Shown: positions 1 to 6,619, counted from the stretch's first letter. The stretch: DNA of 10,029 nt from Pseudaquidulcibacter sp964557085 (GCA_964557085.1 CAZKYS010000086.1:1-10029); one strand, 5' to 3'. The notes: generated from the sequence alone by a model not told the origin. Made by a program: numbers and translations.

Positions 1-1086
1 AAGACGATTGTTTTTTGCGCCACCCAAGACCATGCTGCTGCGGTTCGCAATCTAATCAACCAAATGAAAACTAGCAAAGACCCAAATTATTGCGTTAGGG
101 TAACTTCTGCCGATGGTGAGATTGGGAATACTTTTCTTCGAACTTTCCAAGATAATGAAAAAACAATTCCAACAATCCTGACAACTTCGCAAAAACTTTC
201 AACGGGCGTTGATGCACGCAATGTTCGCAATATTGTTTTGATGCGCCCTGTTAGTTCAATGATTGAATTCAAACAAATTGTTGGGCGTGGAACACGCCTT
301 TATGACGGGAAAGACTATTTCACAATTTACGACTTTGTTCGCGCATATCATCACTTTAATGACCCTGAATGGGATGGTGAACCGCTTGAACCAAGTGAGC
401 CGAAGCCAAAGCCAACAAGCGGCCCAACGGAACCTACTGGTGATGGTGGCGGCGATCCGCCAGATACAAGCGGCGGTGAATCTGAAAAGAAAAAGCCAGT
501 AAAGATTAAGTTAGCAGACGGCAAAGAGCGCACTTTGCAACATATTTCCGCGACTATGTTTTATAGCCCCGATGGTCGTCCATTGTCTGCCACAGAGTTT
601 ATCGAGCGAATGTTTGGTGAATTGCCAGCATTGTTTAAGGATGAAGTTGAACTACGCTATATATGGGGAAATCCCGAAACTCGAAAAAGCCTACTATCTG
701 CTTTGAATGAACGCGGATATGGCAGCGAGCAAATGACCGAGATTGCTAAGCTCATCAATGCGCAAAAAAGCGATGTATTTGATATTCTCGCATATATCGC
801 GTTCGCCAATCCGCCCTTAACCCGCTCCGAACGTGTTTCGCAAAAGCATGATGCAATTATGTGCAGCTATGATGATAAGTTGCAAACATTTTTAGAGTTC
901 GTTTTAGGGCAATACGTTACCGAAGGCGTTGAAGAATTGGACCAAGAAAAGCTACCAACCCTTCTACAACTCAAGTATCAAGGTATAAATGACGCTGCCC
1001 TTGCATTAGGCGGAATTCCCAAAATCCGAGATGCTTTCATTGGTTTTCAAAAGCAATTGTATGGGGCGAGTGCTGAGAAATGCTAA
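1..1086 (+). CDS. hsdR: Type I restriction endonuclease R subunit (HsdR, EcoEI-like), C-terminal part
   Basis: The gene is open from the first base of the window (KTIVFCATQDH...), so its N-terminus lies upstream and 361 residues are visible. HsdR is the motor and nuclease subunit of type I restriction enzymes: it translocates DNA using ATP and cuts far from the recognition site. Visible here is the second helicase lobe. It has a motif IV-like segment at the very start, a motif V-like segment TTSQKLSTGVDARNVRNIVLMRP (window residues about 61-83), and motif VI QIVGRGTRL (about 92-100). A Pro/Gly/Lys-rich linker (about 126-165) leads into a helical tail of the kind found in EcoEI-type R subunits. 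The nuclease domain and Walker A would be upstream. The stop overlaps the next gene's start (ATGCTAA), which implies cotranscription. Family assignment rests on recognised motifs and is firm; completeness cannot be judged. Confidence 0.93.
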   Translation, partial: KTIVFCATQDHAAAVRNLINQMKTSKDPNYCVRVTSADGEIGNTFLRTFQDNEKTIPTILTTSQKLSTGVDARNVRNIVLMRPVSSMIEFKQIVGRGTRLYDGKDYFTIYDFVRAYHHFNDPEWDGEPLEPSEPKPKPTSGPTEPTGDGGGDPPDTSGGESEKKKPVKIKLADGKERTLQHISATMFYSPDGRPLSATEFIERMFGELPALFKDEVELRYIWGNPETRKSLLSALNERGYGSEQMTEIAKLINAQKSDVFDILAYIAFANPPLTRSERVSQKHDAIMCSYDDKLQTFLEFVLGQYVTEGVEELDQEKLPTLLQLKYQGINDAALALGGIPKIRDAFIGFQKQLYGASAEKC

Positions 1087-3317
1087 TCAGAATCGAAAAG
1101 TTTGAAGAAATTGGGAGATTTGCTGTTTTAAAGCATAGTGCCCCACGATTTGAAAAACTGAACTTAATTTACGCCAGAAATGGCTACGGAAAAAGCACTA
1201 TTTGTTCTGTGCTAAGGTCGTTATCCGAAAATAATGCTAACTTTATTTTGGCTCGCCAGCGCCTTGGCGCATCGAGATTACCTTTAGTTAATTTGAAATG
1301 GGGTGATGAAACAAGCTCAGTAACTTTTTCCAAAGGTTCGTGGAACCAAAATGCAAATAGTATTCATATTTTTGACAATGAATATGTTAAGAGAAATCTT
1401 CATGTAGGTGATAGTGTAACGAGAGACAATAAACGCAATCTCTTGCCAATTGTGTTAGGAGTTAAGGGAGTAGAGCTTGCAAATATTATCGCAAAAATAG
1501 ATGCTGAACAAAAAATTTGCGCTTCCAATCTAAATAATGCCGAGAAAGTTATAAAAGCGTCTATTCCTTCAATAACGAACGTTAAAGCATTTTGTGAGTT
1601 CGAAATCCCAATTGATATTGATGAACAAATTGAAAATTCTAGAAAGAATTTTGAGTTAGCAAAAAGTGTATCAGCTGTAAAACAAAGGCAGAACTTAAAA
1701 CTTATCTCTCTGGAGAGTTTCCAATTCTATAAATCAATTTTTGAAATTTCATTGAATGATATATCTGAAAACGCTTCAAAATTAATGCATGACCATATCA
1801 TTGCCCATAACATGGACATCAATGCCAACCGATGGATTAAATATGGGTTGGAGCATATTTCTGGTTCCAACTGTCCATTTTGCAGTCAAGACACAAGCAA
1901 CGTTGAAATTGTCGAGGCTTTTAAAGGAGTATTTAGTCAGTCCTACGCTGATGTGCTCGCGAAAGTTGAGACAACGATCAAGAATATTGAAGAGGTTTGC
2001 GGGTCTCAATTTCAAAATATTAGAGACTTAGTCAATTCCAATTTTGTCGATTTCAATTTTTGGAATGGTGTTTGTGAACTTCCAGAAAGTCCGAACATTG
2101 AAATCGAAACTTTAAAATCAGGCCTGTATGTCTTAGTGAGTAAGTTGAAAGAAAAGTTACAAAGCCCACACAAGAAGATTGATTTTAGCGATGACGAGAC
2201 CAAAATTGAATTTTCTATAAATCAAATTTCACAATACAACTTAATATTAAACGAAATTAATAAACTAATAATGAAAGCTAGAGACGAAGCACAAATTACT
2301 GACGTGAAAAAGGCTGAAGAAAACTTCGAAAAGCGAAAAGCTCTTAAATCCAAAACTTCGAGCCCTTTATCTAAAGAGGTTGAGAATTGGAAAAGGCTGG
2401 AATTAGAGCGGTTGGTGCTAGAACAAAGTAAAAAGGATGCTCAACAAGAGCTTAGAGATTATACGATAAACACAATAACTAGTAAGCAAAAGGAAATAAA
2501 CAGTCTCCTTGAACTTTTCGGGGCAAACTTTGCAATATCAGATACAAAAGCAAGTTTTGTTGGTAGGGAAGCAAATACTGAATTTTCAATTTTGATAGGT
2601 GCACATTCTGTTAAAGTTGGTGAAAAACTTGACACCAAGCCATGTTTCCAAACAGTGTTAAGTAGCGGTGATAAATTTACTTTGGCACTAGCATTCTTTA
2701 TCACTCAAGTCAGAAATGACGAAAATTTGGCAAATTCTATTATAATCTTTGACGATCCGTTTTCTAGTCAAGACATGTCGAGACAATTTGAAACAACAAG
2801 TCAAATTAGAGCTTTAGCGCAAAAGTCTTCACAAGTAATTGTTTTCTCGCATGACCCTAGATTTCTCAACTTAATTTCTAAAAACTATAGGGCCGCCAAG
2901 GAGTTTCAAATGTCTTGTGATGGTATGGCAAATGGAAAAATAAGCGCTTGGAGTTCAATAGACGAGTTGAAATCTATTTACGTGTGTCAAAGTGAAAGAA
3001 TACGAGAGTTTGCATCAACGGGGGAATTTCTAGAAGGGGTAACTGCAGAATCATTAATAAAAGATTTAAGACCATTTTTGGAATATTTTATTCGTTCTCG
3101 TTTTCCATCAAGATTTGCACAATTGACTATGTTAGATGGTATGGCAGGCGAAATTGAAAATGCAGGTTCGGATGATCCTTTATTTAATTTTGTCGAAGAT
3201 TTTAGAGCCATAAATGAATATAGTAGAGATAATATGCATGGTGGCGCGGCAAAGCCCGATGAAAGCCAGCTCCGAGGCCAATGCAAGCGCATTGTTTCAA
3301 TTATCGGCAGCTATTAA
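1080..3317 (+). CDS. rloC: RloC-like anticodon nuclease / AAA_13 family ATPase linked to hsdR
   Basis: This 745-residue SMC/Rad50-like ATPase has its nucleotide-binding domain split by a long helical insert. Walker A is ARNGYGKST (residues 32-40), the ABC signature is LSSGDK (527-532), Walker B is SIIIFDDPF (553-561), and the H-loop is SHD with His591. The insert carries CPFC (265-268), matching a zinc-hook CxxC, and charged, probably coiled-coil segments around 395-480. The C-terminal domain has R664-P-F-L-E668 and His720 in RDNMHG. This resembles the Arg-x3-Glu plus His catalytic triad known for the anticodon nuclease PrrC and shared by RloC. RloC proteins sit in type I restriction loci and cleave tRNA at the wobble position. 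Here the start overlaps the hsdR stop by 7 bases, which fits a restriction-linked backup defence. AAA_13 membership is clear. The RloC call is an inference from motifs, length and context; a related AAA_13 ATPase without nuclease activity remains possible. Confidence 0.8.
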   Translation: MLIRIEKFEEIGRFAVLKHSAPRFEKLNLIYARNGYGKSTICSVLRSLSENNANFILARQRLGASRLPLVNLKWGDETSSVTFSKGSWNQNANSIHIFDNEYVKRNLHVGDSVTRDNKRNLLPIVLGVKGVELANIIAKIDAEQKICASNLNNAEKVIKASIPSITNVKAFCEFEIPIDIDEQIENSRKNFELAKSVSAVKQRQNLKLISLESFQFYKSIFEISLNDISENASKLMHDHIIAHNMDINANRWIKYGLEHISGSNCPFCSQDTSNVEIVEAFKGVFSQSYADVLAKVETTIKNIEEVCGSQFQNIRDLVNSNFVDFNFWNGVCELPESPNIEIETLKSGLYVLVSKLKEKLQSPHKKIDFSDDETKIEFSINQISQYNLILNEINKLIMKARDEAQITDVKKAEENFEKRKALKSKTSSPLSKEVENWKRLELERLVLEQSKKDAQQELRDYTINTITSKQKEINSLLELFGANFAISDTKASFVGREANTEFSILIGAHSVKVGEKLDTKPCFQTVLSSGDKFTLALAFFITQVRNDENLANSIIIFDDPFSSQDMSRQFETTSQIRALAQKSSQVIVFSHDPRFLNLISKNYRAAKEFQMSCDGMANGKISAWSSIDELKSIYVCQSERIREFASTGEFLEGVTAESLIKDLRPFLEYFIRSRFPSRFAQLTMLDGMAGEIENAGSDDPLFNFVEDFRAINEYSRDNMHGGAAKPDESQLRGQCKRIVSIIGSY

Positions 3318-3379
3318 TTCCAACTTTCATAATGTATTAAATTTAGACAGTGGCTATGAACTAATAATATGGTTCGGGT

Positions 3380-3412
3380 GCAGGGTGGAGAGGAAAATCT
3401 CCAAGCCCCTGC
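3380..3412. repeat. Two-part hairpin GCAGGG/TGGAGA ... TCTCCA/CCCTGC
   Basis: TGGAGA (3386-3391) and TCTCCA (3398-3403) are perfectly complementary around the loop GGAAAA. The flanking GCAGGG (3380-3385) pairs with CCCTGC (3407-3412), leaving AGC as a bulge on the 3' side. That gives 12 base pairs in all. It marks the left edge of the GC-rich element. Confidence 0.75.
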
Positions 3413-3597
3413 CGCAATCCAAATGGCGTTATTTTGGTCATGGGGTCGAGGGGAGCTTGAAGGCTCACTTTGTCGTGGTTCAGGGTGCGAAAACTCTGGT
3501 CTTCATGAAGTGGCGGTATCCAAACGGCGGACGGTTGGTCTCTCGGATAGAGGCTGGGTTCAAAGGGGCAGGCACGCCCTTTTTGTCGATGGGGTTT

Positions 3598-3617
3598 GGG
3601 GAGAGCGAAGTCTCCCC
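3598..3617. repeat. Perfect 7-bp hairpin GGGGAGA/TCTCCCC
   Basis: GGGGAGA (3598-3604), a six-base loop GCGAAG, then TCTCCCC (3611-3617). The stem is perfect and shares its core sequence with the hairpins at 3386-3403 and 3675-3697. Confidence 0.8.
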
Positions 3618-3674
3618 TATTGGTGCAACGAGGCTCAATGCCTTTGATGCGCCAACTGCCAAGAGGGATGCAAC

Positions 3675-3697
3675 GGGAGAAGTGCCAACGGTCTCCC
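3675..3697. repeat. Hairpin GGGAGA/TCTCCC with 11-base loop
   Basis: GGGAGA (3675-3680) pairs with TCTCCC (3692-3697) around an 11-base loop. This is the third use of the same stem core within the element. Confidence 0.65.
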
Positions 3698-3756
3698 TTG
3701 CCAAGATGTGTGGAAGAAAAAGCCGAAGGTTTTTGTATTACACACACATCTTGCAA
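3698..3756. repeat. Large terminal stem-loop (11-bp perfect arms)
   Basis: CAAGATGTGTG (3702-3712) is the exact reverse complement of CACACATCTTG (3743-3753). With one bulged C the stem extends by TTG (3698-3700) and CAA (3754-3756). Inside the loop an AAAAAGCC/GGTTTTT inner stem around GAA can also pair. There is no U-run directly after the outer stem on the plus strand, so it is not a standard intrinsic terminator. It closes the right edge of the GC-rich element. Confidence 0.75.
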
Positions 3757-3815
3757 TCGGCGTAAGGCGATAGTTTGGGGATTATTGGGATAGGGTTTAT
3801 GTGGCTGGTTTGGCG

Positions 3816-3825
3816 CATACGTATG
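3816..3825. repeat. Palindrome CATACGTATG
   Basis: A perfect 10-bp palindrome lies in the stretch between the GC-rich element and the recombinase gene. It could be a protein-binding site for the recombinase or a regulator, or chance; it is one of several dyads in about 80 bases. Confidence 0.4.
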
Positions 3826-3837
3826 TATGATTGCACC

Positions 3838-3867
3838 ACTTAAAAATACGATAGTAACCAGTTATCG
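3838..3867 (-). terminator. Weak candidate intrinsic terminator for the recombinase gene
   Basis: Read on the minus strand, downstream of the recombinase stop, CGATA (3867-3863) pairs with TATCG (3853-3849) around a nine-base loop and is followed by TATTTTT. The stem is only five base pairs, so this is a tentative call. The dyad could equally be a binding site. Confidence 0.3.
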
Positions 3868-3868
3868 A

Positions 3869-3893
3869 ATGCTTGCGTAAATATTTATCGCAT
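3869..3893. repeat. Dyad centred on TAAATATTTA
   Basis: TAAATATTTA (3878-3887) is a perfect palindrome. It is flanked by GCG/CGC and, further out, ATGC (3869-3872) and GCAT (3890-3893), with a one-base offset on the right. It lies 28 bases from the end of the recombinase gene. Its function is unknown; an AT-rich dyad of this size fits a dimeric DNA-binding protein. Confidence 0.45.
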
Positions 3894-3920
3894 GAGTCTG
3901 TGATATTCAAAACAAAAAAT

Positions 3921-4580
3921 TCACGCCGCTAATTTTTGGGTTCGCGGTTGCATATTGCGAAACAATGTGGCTCTGCCGACACCAAAATCATAGGCGATGG
4001 TGTGTGCCTTTATGCCGCGCTTCATCATGATTTTTGCGGCGTGAATTTGGTCATGATTCATCTTGCGCGGTGCGCCCAATTTTACGCCACGTTCTCGCGC
4101 CGCCGCTAAACCCGCCCGTGTGCGCGACACTATCATGCGGCGCTCAACGTGCGCTATCATCGCTAAAATGGTTGAGTATAATTCTCCCGCTTCATTGCCC
4201 GTGTCGAACCCTTCACCAAGTGATTGAAGGCTCGCGCCCTTATCACCCAATTCTGCCACGATGGTCATGATATGCGGAATGGAACGCCCCAAACGGTCAA
4301 GTCGCCACACCACCAATTTGTCCCCCATCGCAATATCAAGCATCGCGGCATCAAGCCCCGCACGTTCACGCGAGACGCCCGTAATTTTATCCTCATAAAT
4401 CACCGTGCAACCCGCGCGCACCAATGCGTCATATTGCAAATCCGTGTTTTGTTCGGCGGTTGAAACGCGAACATACCCGATTAAACGACCGGAATTTTCA
4501 CCTAAACTTTCGCCTGAAATAGGTGGCAAGGCAGGCCGAAAGGGCGCGGAATTGCGTGGTTTCTTAGGGGTTTTCGACAT
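3921..4580 (-). CDS. Serine recombinase (resolvase/invertase family)
   Basis: This 219-residue site-specific recombinase joins covalently to DNA through a serine during strand exchange. The catalytic domain runs from about 34 to 155. GYVRVST holds the nucleophile Ser40, with Arg38 two residues before it. RLDRLGRS (93-100) supplies the conserved Asp95, Arg96 and Arg99, and HVERRMI (144-150) is the ER block ahead of the long dimer helix. RERGVKLGAPRK (162-173) leads into a C-terminal helix-turn-helix (about 175-210, GVGRATLFRNM). The length fits the small resolvase/invertase group (Tn3 TnpR, Hin, Pin), plus a 33-residue polar N-terminal extension with no internal Met. A start after that extension would need a rare codon. 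No transposase is present. The gene is visibly more GC-rich than its neighbours, suggesting transfer. Paired 28-bp dyads just upstream are plausible target sites. Whether it resolves, inverts or integrates is not determined. Confidence 0.92.
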   Translation of the reverse strand: MSKTPKKPRNSAPFRPALPPISGESLGENSGRLIGYVRVSTAEQNTDLQYDALVRAGCTVIYEDKITGVSRERAGLDAAMLDIAMGDKLVVWRLDRLGRSIPHIMTIVAELGDKGASLQSLGEGFDTGNEAGELYSTILAMIAHVERRMIVSRTRAGLAAARERGVKLGAPRKMNHDQIHAAKIMMKRGIKAHTIAYDFGVGRATLFRNMQPRTQKLAA

Positions 4581-4603
4581 GATTATTGGGTCTTTCTGCT
4601 CAA

Positions 4604-4631
4604 AGTCTCATAAATTGTCGTTTTTGAGACT
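4604..4631. promoter_or_regulatory. 28-bp dyad A, AGTCTCA-N14-TGAGACT (candidate res subsite or operator)
   Basis: AGTCTCA (4604-4610) and TGAGACT (4625-4631) are exact inverted 7-bp arms. Complementarity continues inward, so the 11-bp half-sites match at 10 positions. The dyad ends 23 bases before the recombinase start codon. Its 28-bp length equals that of the crossover site of Tn3-type res. The same arms and spacing recur at 4731-4758. Confidence 0.7.
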
Positions 4632-4651
4632 GTCGCCATTTTGCGGTTTTT

Positions 4652-4692
4652 AGCCTCAGGTAAAAACAGGAAAACCCGTTTTTATTGAGGAT
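4652..4692. repeat. Nested dyad/hairpin between the two 28-bp sites
   Basis: Outer arms AGCCTCA (4652-4658) and TGAGGAT (4686-4692) resemble the AGTCTCA/TGAGACT arms of the flanking sites. The inner arms TAAAAAC (4661-4667) and GTTTTTA (4678-4684) are perfectly complementary, and GG/CC in the loop can also pair. Lying between divergent genes, it cannot act as a normal terminator for either. It is best read as an accessory recombinase site or an RNA hairpin in a leader. Confidence 0.6.
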
Positions 4693-4730
4693 TAGATTAC
4701 CATACGTAGCGAATTTATCCAATAAAAAAG

Positions 4731-4758
4731 AGTCTCATTTATGACAGGAATTGAGACT
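4731..4758. promoter_or_regulatory. 28-bp dyad B, AGTCTCA-N14-TGAGACT (candidate res subsite or operator)
   Basis: AGTCTCA (4731-4737) and TGAGACT (4752-4758) have arms and spacing identical to dyad A, 127 bases away, with a different central sequence. The site ends 45 bases before the start of the exported-protein gene, so it may overlap that gene's promoter. Arm centres are 21 bp apart, two helical turns, which suits either a recombinase dimer or a dimeric repressor. Confidence 0.7.
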
Positions 4759-4803
4759 GCAAAGTCGTAATAAAACAAAGACTTAAACAAAGAGATAACG
4801 AAC

Positions 4804-5478
4804 ATGGCTAAGATTTCTAAAAAATTGACTGGGTTAGTTTTGGGAACAGCATTCGCCGCCATGGCTGGCCTCGCCGCGAATGATGCGATGGCATTGGAAG
4901 CTGGGCAATGTTTGCCAATGGCGCAAATGAACCAAGCCATGGTATCGGAAGGCCAACGCACACTCATCATTGGTGATCGTGTGGCAATAAATCACTCTGA
5001 TACATCGAGCACTGGCCTTGTCTTAAACAAGTGGATGAATGCCGTTGCATCAAATGCAGATGGTTCAATCGGCTATTTACTTGAAGGCGATAAATCAAGC
5101 ACCGAACCCTCTACGCAAGCATGTGTTAAATTAAAACTAACAAATATTCAGCTATTTGACGCATCTAAAAAAGAAATTCCGCAAGCGGCGTTATTAGGCG
5201 GTGCTTTTAACCGTGCAATGCAACTCAGCGCCCAAGATGGCATACGCCCAATGGTAGTAGCGGATACTGTGTTTGGAATAGACGCAACTTTGCGCATTGG
5301 TGCGCCCATGGTATTGATTGGCAACCCTGTGAAAAAAGTTGGTTCAATTACGACCGTTCAACAAAATGGGGAAGCGGTTTCAATGACACAAATGCAGAAT
5401 TTGGAATATACTGAATTAGCGCGTCAAAAATTCGCATCAAATTCCACGCCAGTTACATTTGCGGGACTAAACAAATAA
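4804..5478 (+). CDS. Putative exported protein of unknown function
   Basis: This 224-residue protein has a classical Sec signal peptide: a basic start (MAKISKK), a hydrophobic core (about residues 8-25), and a likely cleavage site after AMA at 30, so the mature protein begins LEAGQC. The mature part has two cysteines, Cys36 and Cys107, that could form a disulfide. I see no transmembrane segment or lipobox. The rest is a mix of hydrophilic and beta-prone stretches that I do not recognise; an extracytoplasmic location follows from the signal peptide. AAGAGA at 4790-4795 is a reasonable ribosome binding site 8 bases before the ATG. The gene is divergent from the recombinase and convergent with the next gene, only 13 bases from its end. 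The 28-bp dyad B lies just upstream and may control it. Confidence 0.8.
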   Translation: MAKISKKLTGLVLGTAFAAMAGLAANDAMALEAGQCLPMAQMNQAMVSEGQRTLIIGDRVAINHSDTSSTGLVLNKWMNAVASNADGSIGYLLEGDKSSTEPSTQACVKLKLTNIQLFDASKKEIPQAALLGGAFNRAMQLSAQDGIRPMVVADTVFGIDATLRIGAPMVLIGNPVKKVGSITTVQQNGEAVSMTQMQNLEYTELARQKFASNSTPVTFAGLNK

Positions 5479-5491
5479 CTTAGTTAGAGTG

Positions 5492-6400
5492 TTAAAAGGT
5501 TAGGCCGGTATTGCTTGGCGGGTTTACTACCGCCTCATTAGCGGCAAATAATTTAGGTTTATCATCCAATGGCGTTAACGCCGCGATGGCAGCCGCATGA
5601 TGTTCTCGAAGGTTTGGTGCCGTTGAAAAATTATCTTTAAACGTCGACATTGAATTTAAAGTGTTTCCCGCCTTTGCTTCGGCGTTTTGAGTAAGCGTAT
5701 TTTTTTGCTCTTGGTGGGCTAATTGAGCCGCTTCTTTCACGCCCGGAGTTTTGTCTAATTCATCAAATTTTGCTTTTTCTTCTGGTGTTGCCGTTCCCTT
5801 TTCAATCTTTTTGTAAAGATCGGCATAAAGAATTGCATTATCAAGAGTCTTAGTTGCCTTATCGATATCCCCGCCATTTTTCTTCGCAATTTTCGCAATC
5901 AATTTGGCTCGGTTTGATGGCTTTTTCATGAAATCAATTAAACTATCAATTTCTTCACCATTCATATCCATGCCAGCAAAATTATGCGTTGAATTATCCC
6001 ATTGTGCTTCACGCGCTTGTTCAATTTGCTGTTGTGTTTGTTGCATATCGCCCGCGAGATCTGCCATCGCGTATCTTTTGTTTTCTTCTTTTTTGATTTC
6101 GTCTTTGAATTTTTCCCAGAATGATTGAAAGGACTCATCCCCCTTATTATCAGTAACGCGGGCGATGACATCTTGCATTTGCCCCAACATGCCAACTGGT
6201 AATTTACCAATCAGCATCGCCGCCATCTGAATTAATTCATCGCCGCCATTTTTATCAAAATTCGCGGCAATGCGGTCGATTGTGTTTTCAAATTCATCAA
6301 TCAAAATTTGTGATTGCAGGTTTGCACGAGCCGTCACCAATATTTGGTTAGGGTTCGCGAAATTTCCATTGCCGGAAGTGCTGTTTGGGCTACTTGTCAT
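5492..6400 (-). CDS. Hypothetical soluble charged protein
   Basis: I do not recognise this 302-residue protein. It has no signal peptide or membrane segment. The first 25 residues are Ser/Asn/Gly-rich and probably disordered. A mostly helical part follows: FENTIDRIAANFDKNGG..., then a Lys/Glu-rich stretch, DEIKKEENKRYAMADLAGD, and a Gln-rich helix, MQQTQQQIEQAREAQW, around 120-137. From about 150 to 230 come helices of alternating Lys and Asp/Glu, including TPEEKAKFDELDKTPG. The last 60 residues are Ala/Asn-rich. The bias suggests a structural, scaffold or secreted-effector-like protein, but this is only composition. No good Shine-Dalgarno site precedes the ATG. It stands alone, convergent with the exported-protein gene and divergent from the tandem-domain gene. 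The long open frame with normal composition makes it very likely real. Confidence 0.75.
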   Translation of the reverse strand: MTSSPNSTSGNGNFANPNQILVTARANLQSQILIDEFENTIDRIAANFDKNGGDELIQMAAMLIGKLPVGMLGQMQDVIARVTDNKGDESFQSFWEKFKDEIKKEENKRYAMADLAGDMQQTQQQIEQAREAQWDNSTHNFAGMDMNGEEIDSLIDFMKKPSNRAKLIAKIAKKNGGDIDKATKTLDNAILYADLYKKIEKGTATPEEKAKFDELDKTPGVKEAAQLAHQEQKNTLTQNAEAKAGNTLNSMSTFKDNFSTAPNLREHHAAAIAALTPLDDKPKLFAANEAVVNPPSNTGLTF

Positions 6401-6619
6401 GGTTTAAGTTTAACCACTCTGAATTTACAGATTAATAATAATTGGACGCATTTAAATCAAATGCTATCTATCCACTTTTCCCAATGATATCAGTGTTTTG
6501 TTGCAATCTCGCAACTGTTTCCGACCGGCAATTCTTGCGATAATTAACGTAATTGGTTAACGCCGATTTCGTGCGGTTTTGGGGTTTATTTTACGCTCTG
6601 GGTCACTGATACTATTGTC
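6401..6619. promoter_or_regulatory. Divergent intergenic region with a short dyad and a possible extended -10
   Basis: This 219-base AT-rich region separates two divergent genes and should hold both promoters. It contains a small perfect dyad GTTGC-N6-GCAAC (6500-6515). An extended -10-like element, TGATACTAT (6607-6615), ends 4 bases before the start codon at 6620. That start has no Shine-Dalgarno site, so the transcript may be nearly leaderless. No convincing -35 box is seen. Confidence 0.35.

Larger units (their letters stand above)
3378..3756. other. GC-rich hairpin-studded non-coding element (candidate structured RNA or dispersed repeat)
   Basis: After rloC ends there is no convincing gene for about 600 bases. 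This part is clearly richer in G and C than rloC or the sequence after it, and it changes composition abruptly at both ends. It contains at least six inverted repeats, at about 3380-3412, 3453-3466, 3540-3552, 3562-3582, 3598-3617 and 3675-3697, plus a large terminal stem-loop at 3698-3756. Three of them share a GGAGA/TCTCC stem. Open frames run through it on both strands, but they lack Shine-Dalgarno sites, overlap rloC or each other, and look like low-complexity by-products of the composition. It does not match the conserved blocks I know of RNase P RNA, tmRNA, SRP RNA or 6S RNA. The strand of any transcript is unknown. The choice between structured RNA and dispersed palindromic repeat cannot be made from one copy. 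Confidence 0.5.

Noticed and set aside
3361..3756. Open frames on both strands through the GC-rich block (up to 131 residues on the minus strand; 183 residues on the plus strand from 3214)
   Set aside because: They overlap each other, have no ribosome binding site, start inside rloC in one case, and follow composition and hairpins rather than protein-like constraint.
3378..3756. RNase P RNA, tmRNA or other housekeeping RNA
   Set aside because: GAGGAAA near the left edge recalls the start of RNase P RNA, but the rest of its conserved core and any tRNA-like tmRNA end are absent.
3869..4758. Complete transposon around the recombinase
   Set aside because: No transposase, no matching terminal inverted repeats and no visible target duplication; AGTCTCA arms do not recur on the far side of the gene.
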